Source of the DNA: CAADGU01 sp964581605
GTDB lineage: Bacteria > Chloroflexota > Anaerolineae > Promineifilales > Promineifilaceae
Reading direction: 5' to 3'
Length of the DNA: 36,356 nucleotides
NCBI GenBank assembly: GCA_964581605.1
Contig: CAZOPF010000055.1
Coordinates: forward strand, 1-36,356
The notes under the pieces are model-generated. The model ran no database searches. It saw only the letters and a list, made by a program, of their open reading frames with translations, and had not been told where the DNA came from. Position numbers and translations under genes: made by a program. This document shows positions 22,908 to 29,473 of the stretch, one piece after another. Numbering within the stretch: the first letter of the stretch is position 1; every line of letters starts with the position of its first letter.

Positions 22908-23987
22908 ATGGCAAAAACAAATGGGTCTGGGGACGGCCGTGACACTTCCCTGGAAAAAGCACTGGATACCCTCAACAAACGATTTGGTGAAGGCACTATT
23001 ATGCGCCTGGGTGAAGCCCAACATATGCACGTGGAATCCATTCCCACAGGTTCATTAGCGTTAGATATTGCTTTGGGCGTGGGCGGTGTGCCACGCGGCC
23101 GTGTGGTGGAAATCTATGGCCCAGAATCCTCCGGCAAGACCACCCTCTGCCAGCATATTATCGCTGAAGCCCAAAAGCGTGGCGGTGTTTGCGCCTTTGT
23201 AGACATGGAACACGCTCTTGACCCTAACTACGCCGAACGCTGTGGCGTGGACATCAACAACCTCTATGTCTCGCAGCCAGATACGGGCGAGCAGGCATTG
23301 GAAATTGCCGAGGCACTCATTCGTTCAGGTACAATGGATGTGGTGGTGGTGGACTCGGTAGCTGCATTGGTGCCTCGCGCTGAAATCGAGGGCGAAATGG
23401 GTGACTCCCATGTGGGCTTGCAAGCCCGATTGATGTCCCAGGCACTTCGCAAATTGTCTGGCGCAATTAAACAAACCAACACCGTCGTCATTTTCACGAA
23501 CCAGCTTCGCTCCAAAATTGGGGTGATGTTTGGCAACCCGGAAACGACCAGCGGTGGCAATGCTCTCAAGTTTTATGCCTCCGTGCGTATTGACATTCGT
23601 CGCACCGAAGCAATTAAAGCGGGCGCAGACGTGGTCGGCAGCCGCACAAAGGTCAAGGTGAAGAAAAATAAGGTGGCCGCCCCCTTTGCCGAATGTGAAT
23701 TTGACATCATGTACAACGAAGGCATTTCGTTTGTGGGAGATGTGGTTGATCTGGGTGTGGAATATGGGCTAATTGATAAACGCGGTGCTTATTTCCGCTA
23801 TGGCGACACGCTCTTAGGCCAGGGGCGGGAGAATGCTAAGGTCTTTTTATTGGAAAATCCAACCATCATGGATGAGCTGGAATACCTGATTCGCCGGGAA
23901 GCGCATTTACCGTTGGGCGAATTTGAAGCCGACGCACCGCCGATGAATGGCAACGGCCGTGTCCTGACCGAGGATGCGGTATTTTGA
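22908..23987 (+). CDS. recA: Recombinase RecA
   Basis: A 359-residue full-length RecA, the central strand-exchange ATPase that also triggers LexA self-cleavage. Walker A GPESSGKTT starts at residue 71. Other hallmarks are FVDMEHALDPNYAERCGVD, the Walker B region VVVVDSVAALVPRAEIEGEMGD, loop-2 FTNQLRSKIGVMFGNPETTSGGNALKFYAS and TKVKVKKNKVAAPF. The C-terminal tail is acidic (EFEADAPP) as usual. AAGGAGA lies 9 nt before the ATG. The TGA stop opens a GAGATT micro-repeat hairpin separating it from the convergent plsY gene. Confidence 0.98.
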   Translation: MAKTNGSGDGRDTSLEKALDTLNKRFGEGTIMRLGEAQHMHVESIPTGSLALDIALGVGGVPRGRVVEIYGPESSGKTTLCQHIIAEAQKRGGVCAFVDMEHALDPNYAERCGVDINNLYVSQPDTGEQALEIAEALIRSGTMDVVVVDSVAALVPRAEIEGEMGDSHVGLQARLMSQALRKLSGAIKQTNTVVIFTNQLRSKIGVMFGNPETTSGGNALKFYASVRIDIRRTEAIKAGADVVGSRTKVKVKKNKVAAPFAECEFDIMYNEGISFVGDVVDLGVEYGLIDKRGAYFRYGDTLLGQGRENAKVFLLENPTIMDELEYLIRREAHLPLGEFEADAPPMNGNGRVLTEDAVF

Positions 23988-24036
23988 GATTAGAGATCAG
24001 GAGATTGGAGATTCCCGTCTCTTAATCTCCTCATCT
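23985..24036. repeat. GAGATT micro-repeat hairpin after recA
   Basis: GAGATTAGAGATCAGGAGATT-type units pair with the complementary TCTTAATCTCCTCATCTC. It starts in the recA stop codon and reaches the plsY stop codon, and may act as a bidirectional terminator, although it has no T-run. Its family recurs inside both exporter genes (30550-30600 and 32615-32680). Confidence 0.85.
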
Positions 24037-24609
24037 CTTCTGCCGCAATGGCCGTTGATGTAAGTCATGGCGATGGGAAATGGCGAGTACGGCCGTCATC
24101 CCCACCCATGTCCCCAACCAGACCGGCGGCGCATCCAGTAGCAGCAAACTAGGCAGCAAGCAGAGACAGCCAGCCAGCACCGCCCACCCTTCTGGCCGCA
24201 GAACAAACAGCCAGACTGCAAACAAAAGCCCTAACACAATCGGAATTAGATACAGTGAAAGCCCTGTCCACACACCAAAGGTGACGGCCAGGGCTTTGCC
24301 GCCGCGCCAGTTCAAAAATGGGGAAAAGGCATGTCCGGCGATAGGGGCAATGGCAACGGCCGTCAACCCCCACCCTTCCATCTGCCAGCCGAAATTTGCC
24401 AGTGCCACCGGCAGCGCGCCTTTCATAAAATCGAGCAGCAGCGCCACAATTCCCCACCCCTTTCCACCTGCGCGGAACACATTGGTCGCCCCCGGATTGC
24501 CATCACCAAACTGGCGAATATCTACCCCCAACGCCACTTTGCCCACCAACACCGACATCGGCAGCGCGCCACAGAGAAAGGCGAGGGGGATGAAGAGGAG
24601 AGGAGGCAT
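24031..24609 (-). CDS. plsY: Acyl-phosphate:glycerol-3-phosphate acyltransferase PlsY
   Basis: A 192-residue membrane acyltransferase. All three PlsY motifs are present: SVLVGKVALGVDIRQFGDGNPGATN (with the family's SGN replaced by DGN), LLLDFMKGALPV, and GHAFSPFLNWRGGKALA. It makes lysophosphatidic acid from acyl-phosphate and glycerol-3-phosphate, the first committed step of phospholipid synthesis in most bacteria. The ATG at 24609 is preferred over a TTG 30 bp upstream because the hydrophobic helix begins immediately after it. Convergent with recA. Confidence 0.93.
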   Translation of the reverse strand: MPPLLFIPLAFLCGALPMSVLVGKVALGVDIRQFGDGNPGATNVFRAGGKGWGIVALLLDFMKGALPVALANFGWQMEGWGLTAVAIAPIAGHAFSPFLNWRGGKALAVTFGVWTGLSLYLIPIVLGLLFAVWLFVLRPEGWAVLAGCLCLLPSLLLLDAPPVWLGTWVGMTAVLAISHRHDLHQRPLRQKR

Positions 24610-24614
24610 AGGAA

Positions 24615-24722
24615 GTGAGCGATTCCTCGGAAACAACAATCAGGGTCTGCGCCACCGGTGCAGGAATCATCCTGGCCGGCAACCACATTGTTAATTGGGA
24701 TATTGTTCACCAATCCGAATGA
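24615..24722 (+). CDS. Possible 35-codon small ORF (GTG start), unknown
   Basis: Starts GTG with AGGAGG 8 nt upstream and reads VSDSSETTIRVCATGAGI and onward to a TGA. It diverges from plsY, and its ribosome-binding site lies inside the plsY start region. The purine-rich 'site' could simply be the complement of plsY codons for Pro-Pro-Leu-Leu, so support is weak. Nothing similar is recognised. Confidence 0.2.
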   Translation: MSDSSETTIRVCATGAGIILAGNHIVNWDIVHQSE

Positions 24723-24790
24723 GGTTTCTTTGCCTGATGCCTTCTAATTTACACTACCTGTCAACAGTCCGGCATCTTTGGTTCTGCACT

Positions 24791-24896
24791 AAGTGAGCGT
24801 CTAAAAATTACTTGCCTATTTGGCGCACGGACAGCTTGTCCGCAGTGGGCAGGCTGTCTGCGCTCCAACAGGGAACTTATTTCTGGACGCTCGCTC
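24791..24896. repeat. Imperfect ~105-bp palindrome, possible MITE/REP remnant
   Basis: Outer arms GTGAGCGTCTAAAAA and TTTCTGGACGCTCGC, inner arms TTGGCGCACGGACAGC and GCTGTCTGCGCTCCAA, with a perfect CGGACA-GCT-TGTCCG hairpin inside. The rest of 24610-25219 has no other gene that I can support, apart from the small ORF above and the promoter listed next. Confidence 0.65.
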
Positions 24897-25084
24897 CGGG
24901 CTGTTTAACTGCTATGGCAATTGAACATTAAAATTTGCGGTACTGCCTTAACTTTTCGCCCTGACTACAGCAGATAAAGAAACAAATGGACAACTCCTCC
25001 GGAAATCTATCCGTTCAACTCTCCATCCGCTGTAGCCTTGTAGAGCAAAATCAAGCCAGTTATTGACAAATAGTATACAAATTA

Positions 25085-25113
25085 TTGACAAATTTATACA
25101 AAAAGTGTACGAT
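25085..25113 (+). promoter_or_regulatory. Promoter upstream of the MacB-type ABC genes
   Basis: TTGACA (25085-25090), a 17-bp spacer, TACGAT (25108-25113). A second TTATTGACAAAT word occurs 22 bp upstream (TTGACA at 25063-25068), followed by GTATAC. The duplicated AT-rich block could be two promoters or a regulator site. Confidence 0.6.
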
Positions 25114-25219
25114 TCGGCCTGTGATTCAATTGCCTTGATGAATAAGGCACGTTTTTACAAGTGATTACAAACAGGCTGCATGGCTCAACCGCTACGGCCG
25201 TACAAACAAAATAGGGAAT

Positions 25220-25849
25220 ATGATGAACGAGAATGTGATTATCCAGGCAAAGAGTGTCAAGAAAACGTATAACACCGGCAAAGTGATTGTGCCTGCTTTG
25301 CGCGGGCTGGACTTGACTGTAAAACAAGGGGAAATGGTGGCCATCATGGGGCCTTCGGGCTGCGGCAAGACGACGCTGCTCAACACCCTGTCGGGGCTGG
25401 ACGAGATTGATGAAGGGGTAATTGAGATTGACGGCCGTGACCTGGCCAAAATGAAGGACAAAGAGCGCACCGCTTACCGGGCGGCCAACATGGGTTTTGT
25501 CTTCCAGTTTTATAACCTGCTGCCGGTGCTCACGGCCGTCGAAAATGCAGAAATGCCCCTCCTTCTGGACAACTCGCGCCAGATCAAAGCCAGAGAAGCC
25601 CGCCAGATGGCCCACGCCGCTCTGGCCGCCGTGGGGCTGGCCGACCAGGCCAACCAACGCCCGGCGGAACTATCCGGGGGACAGCGCCAGCGCGTCACCA
25701 TTGCCCGCGCCCTGGTCAACAACCCGGCCATCGTCTGGGCCGACGAACCAACCGGCGACCTCGACTCCGTCACCTCGCAAGAGATCATCGAGCTAATGCG
25801 CCGCTTGAATCAGGAAAATGGGCAAACCTTTGTCATCGTCACCCATTAA
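25220..25849 (+). CDS. MacB/LolD-type ABC transporter ATP-binding protein, truncated after the H-loop
   Basis: A 209-residue ATPase of the MacB/LolD/FtsE group, which powers FtsX-like permeases for peptide, lipoprotein or drug export. Walker A GPSGCGKTT, Q-loop FVFQFYNLLP, signature LSGGQRQRV, Walker B IVWADEPTGDLDS and the H-loop FVIVTH are all intact. The frame stops immediately after that histidine, whereas relatives continue for 15-25 residues (typically VTHD plus a final strand). The next gene then lacks its N-terminal part, so the junction near 25847 looks like a deletion or misassembly. The start is ATG 25220 or 25223 after AGGGAA. Confidence 0.88.
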   Translation: MMNENVIIQAKSVKKTYNTGKVIVPALRGLDLTVKQGEMVAIMGPSGCGKTTLLNTLSGLDEIDEGVIEIDGRDLAKMKDKERTAYRAANMGFVFQFYNLLPVLTAVENAEMPLLLDNSRQIKAREARQMAHAALAAVGLADQANQRPAELSGGQRQRVTIARALVNNPAIVWADEPTGDLDSVTSQEIIELMRRLNQENGQTFVIVTH

Positions 25850-25850
25850 T

Positions 25851-26626
25851 CCGGGCGACGAGTTGCTGCTGGTCAAAGGAATGCCCACCGCGTTCACGGT
25901 GGCGGCCGTTGTGCCCGATGGCGAATTGGCAGGCAGCGGCCCGGCTGTGATCTGGTCGTTGGCCCAGGCGCAGGCGTTTTTTGGGCAGGAGGGGCAGGTC
26001 ACGGCCGTACTCACTTCCAACCTGGGCGACCGCGAAACAGGGGCAGAGCTAACCGACGACGCCATTGCCCAACTTTCTCCCCTAACCGGCGACCTCTTTA
26101 TCAACACCGTGAAGGCTGACCAACTGGCGGCGGCCGCCACCAGCGCCGAATTCATCACCACCCTCTTTGTCACCTTTGGCCTCTTCTCCATCTTCAGCGG
26201 CATTCTGCTCATCTTTCTCATCTTCTCCGTGCTGGCCGCCGAGCGCAAATCGGAGTTGGGCATGAGCCGCGCCGTTGGCCTGCAGCGTGCCGATCTGGTG
26301 CGCCAGTTTGTCAGCGAAGGGCTGGCCTACAACTTTTTAGCGGCCGTTATTGGAGCTACATTGGGCGTATTGGCGGCCTTTCTGCTGGCACAAGCCATCG
26401 CCGCCCTCATCGCCGACAGCACACTCAACATCATTCCCCGCGTCAGCCTGCGCTCCGCGCTCATCGGCTACAGCCTGGGGCTGGTGATCACCTTTGCCAC
26501 CGTGTCGCTCTCCGCCATTCGCATCAGCCGGGTGAACATCATCGCCGCCATCCGCGACCTGAACCTGCCCACCCTGCCACGAGAAAGCCAATGGACGCTG
26601 TTTTTACGGCCGTTCCTCGTCTGGCG
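25851..26626 (+). CDS. MacB/FtsX-type ABC permease, internal fragment
   Basis: Begins without a start inside a MacB-type extracytoplasmic domain (NPGDELLLVKG, FTVAAVVPDGE, QAQAFFGQEGQVTAVL). It continues into the first FtsX core with three helices (FITTLFVTFGLFSIFSGILLIFLIFSVL, the AAERKSELGMSRAVGLQRADLVRQF coupling region, and FLAAVIGATLGVLAAFLLAQAI). The N-terminal helix and the first part of the external domain are missing upstream. The 3' side is cut by the gap. It is one permease gene with the next fragment; the frame shift between them is only due to unknown gap length. Confidence 0.85.
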
Positions 26627-26726
26627 NNNNNNNNNNNNNNNNNNNNNNNNNNNNNNNNNNNNNNNNNNNNNNNNNNNNNNNNNNNNNNNNNNNNNNNNNN
26701 NNNNNNNNNNNNNNNNNNNNNNNNNN
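26627..26726. other. Assembly gap (100 N)
   Basis: Exactly 100 N inside the permease gene. The reading frame differs on the two sides, as expected for a gap of unknown length. Confidence 0.98.
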
Positions 26727-28015
26727 ACTTTTTGCTCAATCTGTTTGCTGGCGTTTTAGGGCGTTTGGGCCGCCTGCTGCCCGTGGCGCGGGTATCGGTG
26801 GCTTATCCGGTGATGACCAAAGGGCGCACGGCCACCACCCTAGCCATGTTTAGCCTGATTATCTTCACGCTGGTGGGCACGACGACGATCACCAATACCT
26901 TTAGCAACTTCCTCGACCCCATGGCGGGCAGCGGCGATTATGATGTGTTGGTGCAGGCGAACCCGTTTAATCCGGTGAGCGTGGCTGATATGGAAACGGC
27001 CGTAGCCGATCTGGTAGCTGCGGGTCAAATGGCGGAGCCAACGGCCGTCGCCAGCGTCATCTTTGTCCCCGTGACTGCCCAAAGCCCGGAAATGGCCCAA
27101 CCCGCCAGTTACCTGATCAACGGCGTAGACGATGCCTTCTTCGCCACTCATCGCCTGGAATTGGGCGGTATTGCCAATGGGTATGAATCGGCGGAGGAGG
27201 TGTGGACGGCCGTGCAAAACGACCCCAGCCTTATCCTGATAGACAACTTCTCCATTGATCGCGGCGGCGACCCCACCGCCTCCCGCGACGAAGCCGCCTT
27301 TGCCATCAACAGCATCAGCGCCGGTTCCACCCGTTTCGATCCAGTCTCGATCCAAATCACCGGGCAAGATGGGGCTGTGCATGAATTCACTGTTATCGGC
27401 GTCATCAACTCCGCGCCTAACTTTTTCGGGGCGATGATGAACCGGCAAGCGGCGGAAATGCTCGGCTACAATCAGCCCAACCGCTTCTTCTTGCGCCTGC
27501 CCGCCACCGCCGACGCCCGCTCAACCGCCAACGCCATCGAAGGAGAATTCAGCCGCAGCGGGCTGCAAACCTCCCTGCCCAAAGAGCAGTTGGAAGCCAG
27601 CCGCAGTTCTGTACGCAGCATCTTCTTCCTCATCCAGGGCTTCATCGGCCTGGGGCTGCTCATTGGCATTGCCGCCCTGGGCGTGGTGATGATTCGCGCC
27701 GTCGTGGAGCGGCGGCAGCAAATTGGCGTCTTGCGGGCCATTGGTTTTACCCAGGGCATGGTGCAAAATGTCTTTGTCTTGGAAGGGATGTTCATCTCCG
27801 GTCTGGCAACCATCATCGGCTATGGCCTGGCGCTGACCTTTTCCTACAATCTTTACTTGCAGGTAGCCGCCGACCAGGGTCTGGCTTTCTTGCCCCCGTG
27901 GGCGGCGCTCATCACCATTGGCGCGGCCATCATCGGCGTGAGTTTATTGACGGCCTGGCTACCCGCCCGCGCTACGTCCCAGGTGGTTATTGCCGAGGCG
28001 CTGCGCTACGAATAA
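26727..28015 (+). CDS. MacB/FtsX-type ABC permease, C-terminal fragment
   Basis: About 429 residues. A second module starts with VSVAYPVMTKGRTATTLAMFSLIIFTL. A long extracytoplasmic MacB-like domain follows (SGDYDVLVQANPFNP, SYLINGVDDAFFATH, FTVIGVINSAPNFFGAMM), and it ends with the second FtsX core (FLIQGFIGLGLLIGIAALGVVMIRAVVERRQQIGVLRAIGF, and a final LTAWLPARATSQVVIAEALRYE). The complete protein would be a large duplicated FtsX permease of the type found in Actinobacteria and Chloroflexota antimicrobial-peptide or lipoprotein exporters. A strong hairpin terminator follows the stop. Confidence 0.88.
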
Positions 28016-28032
28016 CACGGTTCACCAATTTC

Positions 28033-28062
28033 TTGACTAACCGGCGACGTCTGTGCTAGACT
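28033..28062 (+). promoter_or_regulatory. Candidate promoter of the leader peptide / RIO kinase operon
   Basis: TTGACT (28033-28038), an 18-bp spacer, TAGACT (28057-28062). It resembles the recA promoter (TTGACT ... GTGCTAGAAT) closely, including GTGCTAGA at the -10. It overlaps the hairpin at 28039-28072, so both roles may coexist. Confidence 0.6.
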
Positions 28063-28080
28063 GTCGCCGGTTTTGATTTT
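28039..28080 (+). terminator. Intrinsic terminator of the ABC permease gene
   Basis: AACCGGCGAC (28039-28048) pairs with GTCGCCGGTT (28063-28072). The stem is extended by GTCT/AGAC with one bulged T and a 5-nt loop, and is followed by TTGATTTT. It begins 24 bp after the permease stop. Confidence 0.75.
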
Positions 28081-28112
28081 GAACTAAATTCCTAAAAAGG
28101 AGGTACGCATAG

Positions 28113-28187
28113 ATGCAAGTCCAATTTATCACATCTTCCCCTGCAATTGTTTGCATTGTGCGTACACCTGCCTTCCGTAAGCCGTAA
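28113..28187 (+). CDS. 24-residue leader peptide of a candidate attenuator
   Basis: Reads MQVQFITSSPAIVCIVRTPA then FRKP and a TAA stop. It has the best ribosome-binding site in the window (AAAAAGGAGGT, GGAGG 9 nt before the ATG). The sequence is not enriched for one amino acid, so an amino-acid-starvation sensor is unlikely. A hydrophobic nascent-chain stall peptide, as in antibiotic-inducible leaders, is more plausible. Codons 17-20 contain CGTACACCTG, exactly complementary to CAGGTGTACG in the first terminator downstream. The last codons come from a CCGTAAGCCGTAATCCG micro-repeat. It precedes three tandem terminators and the RIO kinase/ABC exporter genes. The ORF and its ribosome-binding site are visible; its regulatory function is inferred. 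Confidence 0.6.
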   Translation: MQVQFITSSPAIVCIVRTPAFRKP

Positions 28188-28234
28188 TCCGAAACCCGTT
28201 ATCCGATTACTGACTTCAAGGCCACAGGTGTACG
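28161..28234 (+). promoter_or_regulatory. Candidate antiterminator pairing
   Basis: CGTACACCTG (28161-28170, inside the leader ORF) is fully complementary to CAGGTGTACG (28225-28234), which covers half of the 5' arm and the loop of terminator 1. The two structures exclude each other. A ribosome finishing the leader would cover the first strand and let the terminator form; a ribosome stalled upstream would leave it free. Confidence 0.55.
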
Positions 28235-28251
28235 AATCCTGTGGCTTTTTT
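28221..28251 (+). terminator. Attenuator terminator 1
   Basis: GCCACAGG (28221-28228) / CCTGTGGC (28238-28245), a 9-nt loop and six T's. Perfect 8-bp stem. Confidence 0.85.
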
Positions 28252-28270
28252 GTTGCCTGAACTCCTTCAA

Positions 28271-28307
28271 GCCACCGGTCACAATGCAGTTGACCTGTGG
28301 CTTTTTT
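28271..28307 (+). terminator. Attenuator terminator 2
   Basis: GCCACCGGTCA (28271-28281) / TGACCTGTGGC (28291-28301) with one mismatch, followed by six T's. It shares the 3' arm CTGTGGCTTTTTT with terminators 1 and 3. Confidence 0.8.
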
Positions 28308-28361
28308 GATCCCCGGAAGCGTAAACCGTCATCCGTAAAGCGTAATCCGTTTTCCGTCACG

Positions 28362-28394
28362 GCCTCAGGTCTGGAACAGATCTGTGGCTTTTTT
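28362..28394 (+). terminator. Attenuator terminator 3
   Basis: GCCTCAGGTCTG (28362-28373) pairs with CAGATCTGTGGC (28377-28388), with one mismatch and one G-U, followed by six T's. A CCGTAATCCG micro-repeat (about 28318-28358) lies between terminators 2 and 3. Confidence 0.8.
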
Positions 28395-28441
28395 ATTTCG
28401 CCGGGAATTGTCCGGCATTACGAAAGATAAGGAATTTCAAG

Positions 28442-29404
28442 TTGAACACTCAATTGATTTTGGATCAGTACGATGATTTTGATATGGCCGGTTATGACCG
28501 GGAATCACGGCGGCAGCAGACTCGTGGGTATAAAAAGCGGAAACAGGGTGGCAACGGCCGTACCACATCCGTCCAGCAAACCCTGACAGACGTGGATGAT
28601 AGCGTGGAGAATTGGGTGCCCACTTACGCCAAACCACTTGACCCTAAACACCATGAACGGTACTGGCTGATTGACTCTGTTAGCCCGTTTTACCGGGACA
28701 ACATGATCACCGATGTGACTCGGCTGGTGAAGGGTGGCAAGGAAGCCAACGTCTACGCCTGCACCGCCCACCCGGCCATGCAAATGGAGATGATTGCCGC
28801 CAAGTTGTATCGGCCGCGTATGTTACGCAACCTGAAAAATGACGCCGTGTACAAAGCCGGGCGGCAGTTGCGTGACGCGGAAGGTAAAGAGTTAAAAGGT
28901 CGCCGCGAAAAGCTGGCTATCCGCAAGAAAACGGATTTTGGTAAAGAGGTAGACATTCAGTGGTGGATCGGCAATGAGTACATGACACAAACGGCGCTGT
29001 TTGAAGCGGGCGCAGATGTGCCCAAACCGATTGCCCACCAGGGGAATACCATCCTCATGGAATTTATTGGCGATGCGTATGGGGCAGCGCCGACGCTCAG
29101 CGAAATTCGCCTGCCGGCCGATGAAGCCCAACCACTCTTCCGCCGCACGATGGAGAATATCGCCCTGATGTTGGATAACCACCTGATTCATGGCGACCTG
29201 TCGGCGTATAACATTTTGTATTGGGACGGCCGTATCACTCTCATTGACTTCCCGCAAATGGTAGACGCCCGCAAAAATCCGCACGCCTTTGACCTGCTGC
29301 GCCGAGATGTGACGCGGGTGTGTGACTATTACGGCCGTTACAGTATCCACACCGACCCATACCAGTTGACGCTGGATTTGTGGCGGCCGTATATGCGGGA
29401 GTAA
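28442..29404 (+). CDS. RIO1-family atypical serine/threonine kinase
   Basis: A 320-residue RIO kinase. The ATP-binding segment is VKGGKEANVYAC with the lysine in AAKLYRPR. The RIO-specific flexible loop follows (NDAVYKAGRQLRDAEGKELKGRREKLAIRKK), with the catalytic loop HGDLSAYNILYWDG and the metal-binding LIDFPQMVD. The basic N-terminal ~60 residues (RRQQTRGYKKRKQGG) are unlike the core and may bind RNA. RIO kinases act in ribosome maturation in archaea and eukaryotes; bacterial roles are little known. The TTG start has AAGGAA 7 nt upstream and lies 48 bp after the third terminator. It is first in an operon with ABC exporters. Confidence 0.93.
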   Translation: MNTQLILDQYDDFDMAGYDRESRRQQTRGYKKRKQGGNGRTTSVQQTLTDVDDSVENWVPTYAKPLDPKHHERYWLIDSVSPFYRDNMITDVTRLVKGGKEANVYACTAHPAMQMEMIAAKLYRPRMLRNLKNDAVYKAGRQLRDAEGKELKGRREKLAIRKKTDFGKEVDIQWWIGNEYMTQTALFEAGADVPKPIAHQGNTILMEFIGDAYGAAPTLSEIRLPADEAQPLFRRTMENIALMLDNHLIHGDLSAYNILYWDGRITLIDFPQMVDARKNPHAFDLLRRDVTRVCDYYGRYSIHTDPYQLTLDLWRPYMRE

Positions 29405-29447
29405 TCAGTGAGCAGTGAGCAGTGAGCAGTGAGCAGTGAGCAGTGAA
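29405..29447. repeat. GCAGTGA micro-repeat after the RIO kinase
   Basis: Five copies of CAGTGAG follow directly on the TAA stop. Unlike most members there is no full complementary half. Same family as 2421-2498. Confidence 0.85.
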
Positions 29448-29473
29448 CATGTAGACGATTACTGGGTAAAACA

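Noticed and set aside
24610..25219. tRNA or riboswitch in the long intergenic region
   Set aside because: No cloverleaf with a CCA-type acceptor or recognisable aptamer core was found by eye; only palindromes and a promoter are supported.
28113..28187. Amino-acid biosynthesis attenuator (trp/his type)
   Set aside because: The leader peptide has no run of one amino acid and the downstream genes are not biosynthetic.
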